A model generated the notes under the pieces. It was not told the origin of the DNA and made no database searches. It worked only from the letters and a program-made list of their open reading frames with translations. The translations under genes were made by a program, and so were the position numbers. From an uncultured Parabacteroides sp. (GTDB lineage Bacteria; Bacteroidota; Bacteroidia; Bacteroidales; Tannerellaceae), in contig CALUZV010000005.1 in NCBI GenBank assembly GCA_944325345.1, positions 1-64,000 on the forward strand: a DNA stretch of 64,000 nucleotides, read 5' to 3'. This document shows positions 16,338 through 24,860 of the stretch, piece after piece (positions within the stretch are counted from its first letter, which is position 1; each line of letters starts with the position of its first letter).

Positions 16338-18188
16338 ATGATTAGAAATGTATTGCTTGGCGGCGCTTTCCTATTGGGAAATATCGCTGCCTGGGCCCAA
16401 AACACCGAGGGCCCAACCTTAGTCGTCCGCGCCGATGATATGGGCGCCTTCCATTCTGTCAATAAGGCTTGTATAGCGGCTTTCCGCGACGGTATCGAGC
16501 AGTCTGTCGAGGTGATGGCGGTTACCCCCTGGTTTCCCGAGGCTGTCAAGATGCTGAAAGCGAATCCCACCCTCGACGTCGGCCTCCATCTTGTCATCAC
16601 AAGTGAATGGGAGAACGTCAAATGGCGTCCCCTCACCCATTGTCCGAGTATCACCGACGACAACGGTTACTTCTACCCCATGATGTCGCCCAACCCCGCC
16701 TACCCCGGACAGTCTATCCTCGAGAACCAATGGGATATCCGGGAGATAGAACAAGAATTCCGCGCACAGATCGAGTTTGCCCTGAAGAATATTCCTCAAA
16801 TCAGCCACTTGACCGGCCACATGGGTAGTTCGATGTTCGCACCCGAAATCTCGGCCTTGACGCAGCGACTCGGCGAGGAATATCACCTGCCAGTTATCGA
16901 CCGCGCCGAATCTGCCCAGTTGTACGACTTTACCTTCGTTGGCTACGAGGGCGAAAAGAAGACTTCCGAGCAGAAAGTGGCCAGCTTCATCCGCATGTTG
17001 AACAATCTGAAGGATGGAGAGACTTATCTCTTCCTCGACCATCCCGCCTACAACGATTCGGAGATGGCGACGGTGGGGCACATCGGTTACGAGGACGTGG
17101 CGGTCGATCGTCAGGGTGTTACGGATGTTTTCACCAGCCCTGAGGTTCGCAAGGCTATCGAAGACAACAATATCCGCCTGATAAACTTCAACCAGCTGAC
17201 CAAAAGTCTCCCCCGCGCCGAGGCTGCGCCTAAAATGGAGAAAGCCATGGACAAATACCTCAAGGCAGTGGCTGATGCCAAGCAGGATTTGCACAGCATC
17301 ATGGTGCTGCAGCATGGCAAGGTCGTCGCCGAACACTGGCTCGGTGAGGGCGACGCCAACAAACCGCACATCCTCAACTCCGTCAGCAAGACATTCACTT
17401 CCATGGCCGTAGGCTTCGCCATCGCGGAGGGGAAACTGAAGCTCACCGACAAGGTCATCTCCTTCTTCCCCGATGAAGCGCCTGCTGCACCGAACGAAAA
17501 CGTGAAAGCGATGACCGTCCGCAACCTCCTCACCATGTCCTCGGGCCACGCAACCGACCCGACGGCTAATGTCCGGAAAGGCAAGGACATCAACTGGGCG
17601 AAAGCCTTCTTCGACGCGCCCGTCGAGGAGCAACCCGGCACGCGGCACGTCTACAACAGCCTCGGGACTTACATGCTCTCGGCTATAGTCCAAAAAGTTA
17701 CGGGCGAGAAAGTCATCGACTACCTCTACCCCCGTCTGTTCCGTCCGCTGGGCATCGTCGGCGCGACCTGGGAGGAAAGTCCGCAGGGAATCAACGCCGG
17801 CGGCTGGGGATTGTACCTGAAAACAGAGGATTTAGCCAAAGTCGGCCAGTTCCTCCTCCAAAAGGGCGCGTGGAATGGCAAACAACTGCTCCCAAAGGAA
17901 TGGATTGAGGAGGCATCAGCCAATCAAATAGCCTCTTACCCCGCCAATACGCCGAAGGAAAAATATCCCGAGATGAAACAGGGCGACAAGCGCAGCGATT
18001 GGCTCCAGGGCTACGGCTACCAGATGTGGCGTTGCCGGCATAATTGCTTCCGCGCCGACGGAGCGAACGGCCAATTCATCATCGTCGTCCCCGAACGCGA
18101 TGCAGTGATTGCCATGACCGCAAACATCGGTAATATGCAGGCGGAACTCGATCTCGTCTGGAAATATATTTATCCCGCGCTGAAATAA
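16338..18188 (+). CDS. Fusion: ChbG/YdjC-like deacetylase and serine beta-lactamase-like hydrolase
   Basis: A 616-residue exported protein (signal peptide ending AAWAQ). Residues about 25-290 are a ChbG/YdjC-type carbohydrate deacetylase, with metal-site candidates D33/D34 in RADDMG, H84 in GLHL and H157/H161 in SHLTGHMG. Residues about 300-616 are a class C beta-lactamase/penicillin-binding-protein-like serine hydrolase, with S348-x-x-K351 (SVSK), a tyrosine motif YNSLG and FRADGANGQ near the end. The two activities together suggest deacetylation and ester or amide cleavage of an acylated glycan in the periplasm; this is inference. It is monocistronic. Confidence 0.88.
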   Translation: MIRNVLLGGAFLLGNIAAWAQNTEGPTLVVRADDMGAFHSVNKACIAAFRDGIEQSVEVMAVTPWFPEAVKMLKANPTLDVGLHLVITSEWENVKWRPLTHCPSITDDNGYFYPMMSPNPAYPGQSILENQWDIREIEQEFRAQIEFALKNIPQISHLTGHMGSSMFAPEISALTQRLGEEYHLPVIDRAESAQLYDFTFVGYEGEKKTSEQKVASFIRMLNNLKDGETYLFLDHPAYNDSEMATVGHIGYEDVAVDRQGVTDVFTSPEVRKAIEDNNIRLINFNQLTKSLPRAEAAPKMEKAMDKYLKAVADAKQDLHSIMVLQHGKVVAEHWLGEGDANKPHILNSVSKTFTSMAVGFAIAEGKLKLTDKVISFFPDEAPAAPNENVKAMTVRNLLTMSSGHATDPTANVRKGKDINWAKAFFDAPVEEQPGTRHVYNSLGTYMLSAIVQKVTGEKVIDYLYPRLFRPLGIVGATWEESPQGINAGGWGLYLKTEDLAKVGQFLLQKGAWNGKQLLPKEWIEEASANQIASYPANTPKEKYPEMKQGDKRSDWLQGYGYQMWRCRHNCFRADGANGQFIIVVPERDAVIAMTANIGNMQAELDLVWKYIYPALK

Positions 18189-18241
18189 GTAATTGGATTC
18201 AGCGAAAACAATGAGACCGACGGCTTGAAAGCTATCGGATG

Positions 18242-18318
18242 GCGAGGGAATAAGGAGAATACCTTAGGTAGAGAACTTATTCCCTCGCGGATTTTTACCT
18301 CTACCTAAGGTATTTTCT
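18242..18318 (+). terminator. Two mutually exclusive hairpins ending in a T-tract
   Basis: Stem 1 pairs 18242-18254 with 18276-18288 (13 bp). Stem 2 pairs 18258-18273, which lies inside the loop of stem 1, with 18299-18314 (16 bp, perfect) and is followed by TTTTCTTTT. Only one can form at a time. It is 54 bases past the stop of the deacetylase fusion. Confidence 0.65.
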
Positions 18319-18432
18319 TTTGCGCACTCAAAAAAATTACTAACTTGCGCCTGTTCTTCCCGATGTTTGGGTGGACAAGAGCTAAAATGGAATAAGGCAC
18401 AAGGAGGCAAAACGAAGGAAAAGTAAGTGCAT

Positions 18433-18470
18433 AAAAAAAGGACCCTTCCCTTGCGGGAAGAAGTCCTTTT
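18433..18470 (-). terminator. Terminator of rpsP
   Basis: On the minus strand an AAGGAC...GTCCTT stem with a GCAA-type loop is followed by seven Ts. It lies just after the rpsP stop. Confidence 0.8.
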
Positions 18471-18493
18471 CCTGTTTATGGCTTATGCACAGA

Positions 18494-19039
18494 TTATTCA
18501 GCGCTTTCTGCCGGTGCTTCTTCAGTCGGAGCGGCTGCAGCGGCTTCTTCAGCAGCTTTAGCGGCAGCGGCGGCGGCCAGTTCAGCCTTCTTCTGAGCGA
18601 CAGCTTCAGCTTTCGCTTTGTTCACTTCCTTCTCTGCTTCAAGGCGAGCGGCAGCTTTAGCTTTCGCAGCGTCAGAATCTTTTGTCTTGATGGCAGTCAG
18701 AGAAGCGACCTTAGCGTCTTTCCAAGCCTGGAATTTAGCCTGAGCCGTAGCTTCGTCGAACGCGCCCTTCTTAACACCACCAAGCAAGTGCTTCATCAAG
18801 CAAACGCCTTCGCGTGAGAGGATGTTTCGAACTGTGTCAGTAGGTTGAGCACCTGTTTGTAACCAATACAAAGCTCTGTCGAACTTCAAATCTACTGTAG
18901 CAGGATTAGTGTTCGGATTGTAAGAACCTATCCTTTCAATAAATCTTCCATCACGTGGAGCCCTGCTGTCTGCAATAACGATCTGATAGAAGGCATAACC
19001 CTTGCGACCGTGTCTCTGCAATCTAATTTTTGTTGCCAT
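18494..19039 (-). CDS. rpsP: 30S ribosomal protein S16 with long C-terminal tail
   Basis: Residues 1 to about 80 ([30 protein letters not shown]) are a normal S16 that binds 16S rRNA in the small subunit. The protein extends to 181 residues through an extra helical segment and an Ala/Lys/Glu-rich tail (about 118-181), whereas enterobacterial S16 is about 82. Long S16 forms are common in Bacteroidota. The -7 box TACCTTTG is at 19095-19102 on the minus strand. Confidence 0.96.
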   Translation of the reverse strand: MATKIRLQRHGRKGYAFYQIVIADSRAPRDGRFIERIGSYNPNTNPATVDLKFDRALYWLQTGAQPTDTVRNILSREGVCLMKHLLGGVKKGAFDEATAQAKFQAWKDAKVASLTAIKTKDSDAAKAKAAARLEAEKEVNKAKAEAVAQKKAELAAAAAAKAAEEAAAAAPTEEAPAESAE

Positions 19040-19094
19040 GTTTAAAAATACGAATTTGATTTGTTTGTAATAAAGCTATTTGTATTAGCGGGTG

Positions 19095-19102
19095 CAAAGG
19101 TA
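19095..19102 (-). promoter_or_regulatory. Promoter -7 box of rpsP
   Basis: Minus-strand TACCTTTG, 56 bases ahead of the rpsP ATG. Confidence 0.55.
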
Positions 19103-19110
19103 GGAAAAGA

Positions 19111-19218
19111 TTTTAATTGACAATTGAGAATTGACAATTGAAAATTGGGGATTAACATATATTCCAATTTCTCCACCCCAATTGTTAATTGTCAATTCTC
19201 TATTGTCAATTCTCAATG
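19111..19218. repeat. ATTGACA/TGTCAAT repeat array
   Basis: Heptamer-type AATTGACA units on the left and their complements on the right form a long imperfect inverted repeat. It begins at the stop codon of the barrel protein gene (19213). It is the same family as 6419-6510. Confidence 0.8.
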
Positions 19219-21636
19219 GTTGATTCCCTCGAACATCTCCGACCGATTCTCCTTCATCTCCGTCTGTTTTGCCTTGAAACTGTTGAAAGTCCAGCTCAGC
19301 GAGAGGGTGATTTGGGGGTATTTGGGCTTGATGCGGGTGATGGAGCGGAGGTCGGCCGTCTGAATATCGCTCACATAGCTCGCCGAGCGGAAGACATCGC
19401 GGAAAACGAGCGAGGCCGTCAGCCGTCGGTTGAACAGTTGCTGGCGGATAGCTATATTCGCATACCAGTAGGCATCCGTGCGCCCTTGGGTAGTTACCGA
19501 CGGGCCAACGAAGCTGGCATCCACTTGGACGCGGGTATATTTCGCCACGTCGAAGAGGTTGTTCCAGAGGATATCGTAGTTCGTGCTCGTCGAGGTGTTG
19601 CCGCCAGCGGCGCGTTCGTTCTTCACTTTATAATGGTAGAGGCTCCCGTTTACGGTCGTGTTCCACCAGCGGACGGGGTGGAAGTTCAGGCTCAGTTCGA
19701 GACCCGTGGAATAGTCGTGGCCGACGTTCGCCATCGAGTCGAGGGTTACTCCCGCTTCGTAGGGGACGCGCAGGCGTTCGATTTTATCCTTTCGCGAGCG
19801 GTGGAAGGCCGTAACCGATACGGTATTCTCCCCAAATGTCTTGCGGTAGTTCAGCTCGAAGGAGTTGATGTATTCCGGACGAATGTCGGGGTTGCCAATC
19901 TCGGCAGTGTAGAAGTCGCGGTAGGTGATGTACGGCTCCATGTAGTAGAGCTGGGGCCGCGTCGTCCGCCGGGAATAGGAGGCGAGCAGGCGATGGTCGT
20001 TCGGCAGCGTATAGCCCAAGTGTACGGACGGGAAAAACTCGAATCTATTCTTCGTCCGGTCCGCGCCGGGCACGGAACTGCGCAGTACGGTGTGCGTATG
20101 CTCGCCACGGACACCGACTTGGGCATCTAAGCCCCGCCACGTCTGTCCGAGTATCGCGTAGATGGAGTTTACGCCCTCCTGAAAGTAGAAGGTGTTGTAG
20201 ATATCGTCGCGCCAGAAGAAGGATTGGGTCTCGGGGCTCCACCATTCCATCCGATAATCGCCATCTTCCAGGTAGGAATAGTATTGATAACCCGCTTCGA
20301 TGCGCGTCCCCGTCTTGAGGGGCAGGACGTAATCGAGATTCGCCCGCAGCGTCTCTCGGTGTTCCGCTTCGTAGGCGCGATGGCCCTGCTGCCGCTCCCC
20401 GGCGAGGCTCATCAAGTCGTTAAAGAAGTACTCGAGGGCGTGCCCACCATATTTATAATAGGCCGAGGCCGACAGCTCGTGTCCTTCGTCGTTGAAACGA
20501 TGGCGGACGGCGAGGCTCCCCAGTCCGATGTTCTCGTCGTTGTCGTAATCGTCCAGACTGGTGTAGTCCATCGTTGCTTCGGGACCTGCTCCCGTCTGGC
20601 GGGTCTCGCGGTAGCGCATTTCGCCTTTGCGTTTATTCCCGCCGTAGCCGCCCTCGAGGTCGATGGAGATCGAGGTGCGCGGCAATTCGAGGTTCCACCC
20701 GCCTTTCAAAGTATAATGATAGCTGTCGCCCGTGCGCGGACCGACGGAATGGGACGTCGTCGTCTCGTCGCCCACGACGGTCATCTTCTCCTGGTCGAAA
20801 TCGCTCTTGCGGAGGCGGTCGGTCCACTGTCCCCCGACGTACCAGCGCGAGCGGGCGTTCTGCTGCGTCAGTAAGAAATCAATGTGGCGCGAGAGCCACG
20901 TGCTCCCCGAGAGGTTTACCATGCCGCTCAACCCTCTGGAGGTATGTTTTTTCGTAATGATATTGATGATACCCACGTCGCCCTCCGTGTCGTGCTTAGC
21001 CGAGGGCGTGGTGATGATCTCGATGTTCTCAATCTGTCCGGCCGGGATTTGCTCCAGAGCCTGTGTCCCCGTAAAGACGCTGGGTTTGCCATCTACATAA
21101 ACCAGGAACCCGCTGCTGCCGCGGAAAGTAACCGCCCCCTCGGCATCGACCCGCACCGACGGCGTGTTCTCGAGGATATCCACCGCCGAGCCGCCGCCCG
21201 CCATCATGTTCGAGGATGCTTCCACGACCTTTTTGTCTAATTTGTAAACGATTTGCCGCTTTTCGGCCACGACTTCCACCTCCGCGATGCCGACTTCGAG
21301 GGGCTTCAGCCGCAAGACGCCCAGCTGAACATCTGCGGCAGAGGACGACGGCACCACGACGTCGCCGACCGTCAGCACATCATACCCGACAAGCCGCACC
21401 ATCAGTCCGTAGCGTCCCGCCACCACTCCTTCGAAGCGAAAACGCCCGTCTTCGCCCGGGAATGTTTGTTGTACGGGATTCTCATTACCTTCTTTAAAGA
21501 GAAGAATATCAGCGTAGTCGATAGCCTGCCCGTTGGCATCATCGACGAGTTGCCCGACGATGCGCCCCGCCGGTTCAGCGGCCCAGGCCGGGAGGAAAAG
21601 TATCCAAAAGAGGAATGTCTGAAAAAAAACTTTCAT
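19213..21636 (-). CDS. Outer-membrane beta-barrel family protein (TonB-receptor-like)
   Basis: An 807-residue outer-membrane protein with signal peptide (LFWILFLPAWAA), a carboxypeptidase-regulatory-like domain (GRIVGQLVDDANGQAIDYAD), a plug-like segment (MAGGGSAVDILENTPSVRVD, FRGSSGFLVYVDGKPS) and a barrel of the OMP_b-brl family. It lacks an obvious long TonB box. The C-terminus (FEGINH) is not the usual aromatic ending; the last strand appears to be TLSLSWTFNSF followed by a short tail. No SusD-like partner is adjacent. The ligand is unknown. The -7 box TACTTTTG is at 21680-21687. Confidence 0.88.
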   Translation of the reverse strand: MKVFFQTFLFWILFLPAWAAEPAGRIVGQLVDDANGQAIDYADILLFKEGNENPVQQTFPGEDGRFRFEGVVAGRYGLMVRLVGYDVLTVGDVVVPSSSAADVQLGVLRLKPLEVGIAEVEVVAEKRQIVYKLDKKVVEASSNMMAGGGSAVDILENTPSVRVDAEGAVTFRGSSGFLVYVDGKPSVFTGTQALEQIPAGQIENIEIITTPSAKHDTEGDVGIINIITKKHTSRGLSGMVNLSGSTWLSRHIDFLLTQQNARSRWYVGGQWTDRLRKSDFDQEKMTVVGDETTTSHSVGPRTGDSYHYTLKGGWNLELPRTSISIDLEGGYGGNKRKGEMRYRETRQTGAGPEATMDYTSLDDYDNDENIGLGSLAVRHRFNDEGHELSASAYYKYGGHALEYFFNDLMSLAGERQQGHRAYEAEHRETLRANLDYVLPLKTGTRIEAGYQYYSYLEDGDYRMEWWSPETQSFFWRDDIYNTFYFQEGVNSIYAILGQTWRGLDAQVGVRGEHTHTVLRSSVPGADRTKNRFEFFPSVHLGYTLPNDHRLLASYSRRTTRPQLYYMEPYITYRDFYTAEIGNPDIRPEYINSFELNYRKTFGENTVSVTAFHRSRKDKIERLRVPYEAGVTLDSMANVGHDYSTGLELSLNFHPVRWWNTTVNGSLYHYKVKNERAAGGNTSTSTNYDILWNNLFDVAKYTRVQVDASFVGPSVTTQGRTDAYWYANIAIRQQLFNRRLTASLVFRDVFRSASYVSDIQTADLRSITRIKPKYPQITLSLSWTFNSFKAKQTEMKENRSEMFEGINH

Positions 21637-21679
21637 GGTTCAGGATTAAATCTACTGTTAGCTATGTCAAAATTTCCGG

Positions 21680-21687
21680 CAAAAGTA
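21680..21687 (-). promoter_or_regulatory. Promoter -7 box of the barrel gene
   Basis: Minus-strand TACTTTTG, about 44 bases ahead of the ATG at 21636. Confidence 0.5.
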
Positions 21688-21770
21688 CAGAAAAATAGGC
21701 TTGGATAGACGAAAAAGAGGCGATTTTCGCTCCGGAATCGCCTCAAAACACATAAAACACTATTTATCAA

Positions 21771-21962
21771 GCTCCTGAACCGGTACAGGAGCTTTTTGAC
21801 GACCCTCGCCGACCTCCTGAACCGGTTCAGGAGCTTTTTGACGACCCTCGCCGACCTCCTGAACCGGTTCAGCAGCATTTTGACGGCCCTCACGGACCTC
21901 CTGAATCGGTTCAGCAGAACTTTGACGGCCTCCGCTGACCTCCCGCACCGGTGCAGGAACAT
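21771..21962. repeat. Palindromic tandem array, 42-bp unit
   Basis: Five units start at 21772, 21814, 21856, 21898 and 21940, exactly 42 bp apart. The core is CCTGAACCGGTTCAGG, a perfect palindrome in one unit and nearly so in others, separated by TTTTTGACGACCCTCGCCGA-type spacers. It begins 12 bases beyond the M48 protease stop. Confidence 0.92.
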
Positions 21963-21974
21963 TTTTTAACACAT

Positions 21975-22952
21975 TCAAAACTGCTCGAGGATGCGAATGC
22001 GTTCCTTGATGGGCGGATGCGTAGCGAAGAGGCCACCCAGTTTCCCGAGGAAACCCATCGCCTGCTTGCCGGGGTGCTCGATGAAGAGCTGCGCCACGTC
22101 GTCGCGCGTAACGGCCTCGATATCCGGGTCGCCCGAGATTTTCCGGAGGGCGCTGGCCAGGGCGCGCGGGTTGTGCGTCATCTCGGCGGCGCCGGCGTCG
22201 GCCATAAACTCGCGCTTGCGGGAGATGGCGAAGCGCATGAGGGTGGCAAAGAAATAGCCGATGATAGCGACCACGAGGGCGATGAGCATCGCGACGGCGA
22301 CGCCTCCGCCTTTGTTGTTCTCGTTGCTCCGCCGCTGGCGAGGGGCGTAAATCAGCCACCGGAACGACAGCTCGGCCAGCATCGCGAAGATGCCGACGAA
22401 GACGATGGAGATGATGAGGAGGCGGACGTCGCGGTTGCGGATGTGGGTCAGCTCGTGCGCGATAACGCCCTCAAGCTCTTCGTCGTTCAGTTTGTCGATA
22501 ATGCCCTTGGAGAGGGTTACGGTATAGGTGCGGTCGTTGATGCCGCTGGCGAAGGCGTTGAGGGAATTGTCGTAGATGATGTTGATGCGGGGCATTTTCA
22601 TACCTTGCGAGATGCAGAGGTTCTCCACGAGGTTATAGACACGCTTGTTATCCTTGCGGTCCAGCGGTTTAGCCCCGGTAGCAGACTGAATCATCTGCAC
22701 GTTGGCGAAATAAGCGATGACGAACCAGACGGCCACGCCGCCGAGGGCGTACGGTGCCCAATGGACGAAGTAATAATTCGCGTAGGGGAACAACTCCGCC
22801 GCCGGATAGCCCCTCCCCGAGAGGCTGAACCAGACGTAGAGGTAGCAAAACAGATACACCAAGCCCACCACGAGGCAAGGGAAGAGGCAGAGGAGCAAGA
22901 CGGAGCGGAAGTTGTTGCGGCTCTGCTGCGTGAGGATGCCGACGTATTCCAT
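21975..22952 (-). CDS. M48 family membrane zinc protease (HtpX-like)
   Basis: A 325-residue integral membrane metalloprotease. Two transmembrane helices precede the catalytic domain, the zinc motif is H166-ELT-H170 (GVIAHELTHIRNRD), two more helices follow, and the third ligand lies in REFMADAGAAEM. It probably takes part in membrane-protein quality control. Its ATG overlaps the lemA stop by one base, and the lemA-M48 pair is a recurrent arrangement. Confidence 0.92.
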   Translation of the reverse strand: MEYVGILTQQSRNNFRSVLLLCLFPCLVVGLVYLFCYLYVWFSLSGRGYPAAELFPYANYYFVHWAPYALGGVAVWFVIAYFANVQMIQSATGAKPLDRKDNKRVYNLVENLCISQGMKMPRINIIYDNSLNAFASGINDRTYTVTLSKGIIDKLNDEELEGVIAHELTHIRNRDVRLLIISIVFVGIFAMLAELSFRWLIYAPRQRRSNENNKGGGVAVAMLIALVVAIIGYFFATLMRFAISRKREFMADAGAAEMTHNPRALASALRKISGDPDIEAVTRDDVAQLFIEHPGKQAMGFLGKLGGLFATHPPIKERIRILEQF

Positions 22953-23515
22953 CAGAACTTGATTTCAGGCGCCTGCTCGAGCGATTGACGCTGCTCGCCG
23001 AGGTCGAACATCGTTTCTTTCTTAAATCCAAACATGCCGGCCAGCAGGTTGGCGGGGAAGGATTCGACGGAGGTGTTGAGCTCGCGCGTGGCGGAGTTGA
23101 AGTAGCGGCGCGAGGCGGCGAGCTTGTTCTCGACGTCGGAAATCTCCTCCTGCAACTGCATGAAGTTCTGGTTGGCCTTCAAGTCGGGATACGCCTCCAA
23201 GGTAACACGGAGACCGGCGAGGGCAGAGCTTAACACATTCTCAGCGGCAATCTTATCGTCGATGGAACGGGCTGCGACGGCACCGTTGCGGGCGGAGATG
23301 ACACGGTCCAGCGTCTCCTTCTCGTGCGCGGCATAGCCCTTCACCGTAGCAACGAGTTGCGGAATCAAATCGTGCCGCTGCTTGAGCTGGACATCAATAT
23401 CCGCAAAAGCATTCTCACGGTTATTTCTCAGTTTAACCAAACGGTTGTAGATGGAGACAGCCCACAAGCCGAGGACTGCGACCACGGCGATGATAATCAG
23501 AATAGTCATATACAT
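22952..23515 (-). CDS. lemA: LemA family protein
   Basis: About 187 residues. One N-terminal transmembrane helix (MTILIIIAVVAVLGLWAV) is followed by a long helical domain with the family signatures RNNRENAFADIDVQLKQR, YPDLKAN and FPANLLAGMFGF. The start is either ATG at 23515 or 23509; longer readings run through the promoter. The function of LemA is not well defined, but it is often linked to M48 proteases as here. Confidence 0.93.
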   Translation of the reverse strand: MYMTILIIIAVVAVLGLWAVSIYNRLVKLRNNRENAFADIDVQLKQRHDLIPQLVATVKGYAAHEKETLDRVISARNGAVAARSIDDKIAAENVLSSALAGLRVTLEAYPDLKANQNFMQLQEEISDVENKLAASRRYFNSATRELNTSVESFPANLLAGMFGFKKETMFDLGEQRQSLEQAPEIKF

Positions 23516-23535
23516 AAAATATTTAGAGTTCGGGG

Positions 23536-23592
23536 CAAAGGTAGTAAAATTCGCGGAAAAGATGCGGGAGTTGGAAAATAAGCGTATCTTTG
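23536..23592. promoter_or_regulatory. Divergent promoters of lemA and the polymerase gene
   Basis: Minus-strand TACCTTTG (23536-23543) faces lemA and plus-strand TATCTTTG (23585-23592) faces the gene at 23637; both match TAnnTTTG. Confidence 0.55.
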
Positions 23593-23636
23593 CGGGGGAA
23601 AATAAGCGGGAAAAAGGCATACAACAGAGGATAATT

Positions 23637-24860
23637 ATGGTGCAAGAATTTATAAACAAGCAATTTTACAACCTGTTTGTCTTTACATACATCTTCGGCT
23701 TAGTCCTGTATGGGACCATCGGCTTCGACGGCATCGACGAGATTTGCGCGATGCTATTGTTAGTCTTGCTCATATACGGGATTTTCAAGACGGAAGGGTG
23801 GTATGTAAACAAAGCCTTTTTGTGCGTGATAGGCATCTTCATCTTTTACGCGTGCTATTCCTTATATATACACAGCAATTCGAAGGCGGCGATAGTGTCG
23901 GATTTTATTATACAGTTTAAGCCTTATTTGGCGTTTTTCGCGGTCTATTTCTTAGTTCCTCAATGGTCAGCTTCGCAAAAGAAGATACTCAAAGATACTT
24001 CCCTCGTTATCTGGTTAGCCATGCTCTGCATCGGGATAGTGGCTCAAGCAAACTTTTTAGTCTTCAAATATACGGTCGGGCACGTGGCATATTTTGCGGC
24101 GATTGTTACGTCGAGTTCCTTGCTCTATTTGTATTGCAGCGATGGCAGCAAGAAGGATAAAGCTATCTTCCTACTCATGTTGGCGACCGGTTTATTATCT
24201 GGGCGCGCCAAATTCTACGGTTTTTTCATTGTCGGAGCGGCGGCAGTCATCTTCAGCCGCTATATTTGCAACTTGCGCTTAAACTTCAAGACATTGTTGG
24301 TCGCAGCCATTGGGATTGCAGCCATGATTGCCGTAAGTTGGCAAAAATTAGTCCTATATTTCGGTGTCGGGCAATCAATCGAGAGCGTTCCTGACGACTT
24401 TCTCGCCCGCGCCATGTTATATACGACCGCTTTTGAGATATTTCAGGATTACATGCCCTTCGGTTCAGGCTTCGCCAGCTTCGCGTCATTCTCCTCCGGG
24501 ACACATTACTCCGAAATTTATGAGAAGTACGGCATCGAGTCCGTAAAAGGGATCAGCAGAGACAACTATAGCTACATCGCTGACACCTACTACCCCTGCT
24601 TGGCACAATTCGGCATCGTCGGTGTGGTCCTCTACTTGCTTTTTTTCCTGTTTGTCTTCGGGAAAGCCCTCAAATTCTACAAGCGGAACCTATCTGACAA
24701 GCACTTCGTCATCCCTTTCCTGATAATTTGCTATTTCCTCATCGAGAATATTGCCGATGCAACCTTCACGAGCCATCGCGGCTTGTTCATTATGATGCTC
24801 CTCGGCCTCGTTTTATCGGAATCAAAGCTGTTAGTCCTCAAAAAATCAAATCATGATTAA
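23637..24860 (+). CDS. O-antigen/capsule polymerase-like membrane protein (Wzy-like)
   Basis: A 407-residue protein with about 10-11 hydrophobic helices and a large extracytoplasmic loop near residues 255-330 (GSGFASFASFSSGTHYSEIY), typical of O-antigen ligase/polymerase families. I chose the ATG at 23637 because the in-frame extension crosses the promoter. It heads a three-gene plus-strand unit with GT4 and GT2, overlapping the GT4 start by eight bases. Polymerase versus ligase cannot be separated by eye. Confidence 0.8.
   Translation: MVQEFINKQFYNLFVFTYIFGLVLYGTIGFDGIDEICAMLLLVLLIYGIFKTEGWYVNKAFLCVIGIFIFYACYSLYIHSNSKAAIVSDFIIQFKPYLAFFAVYFLVPQWSASQKKILKDTSLVIWLAMLCIGIVAQANFLVFKYTVGHVAYFAAIVTSSSLLYLYCSDGSKKDKAIFLLMLATGLLSGRAKFYGFFIVGAAAVIFSRYICNLRLNFKTLLVAAIGIAAMIAVSWQKLVLYFGVGQSIESVPDDFLARAMLYTTAFEIFQDYMPFGSGFASFASFSSGTHYSEIYEKYGIESVKGISRDNYSYIADTYYPCLAQFGIVGVVLYLLFFLFVFGKALKFYKRNLSDKHFVIPFLIICYFLIENIADATFTSHRGLFIMMLLGLVLSESKLLVLKKSNHD

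Noticed and set aside
16419..17693. Antisense ORF of 424 codons opposite the deacetylase fusion
   Set aside because: The product has no recognisable motif, and both fused enzyme domains on the other strand are intact.
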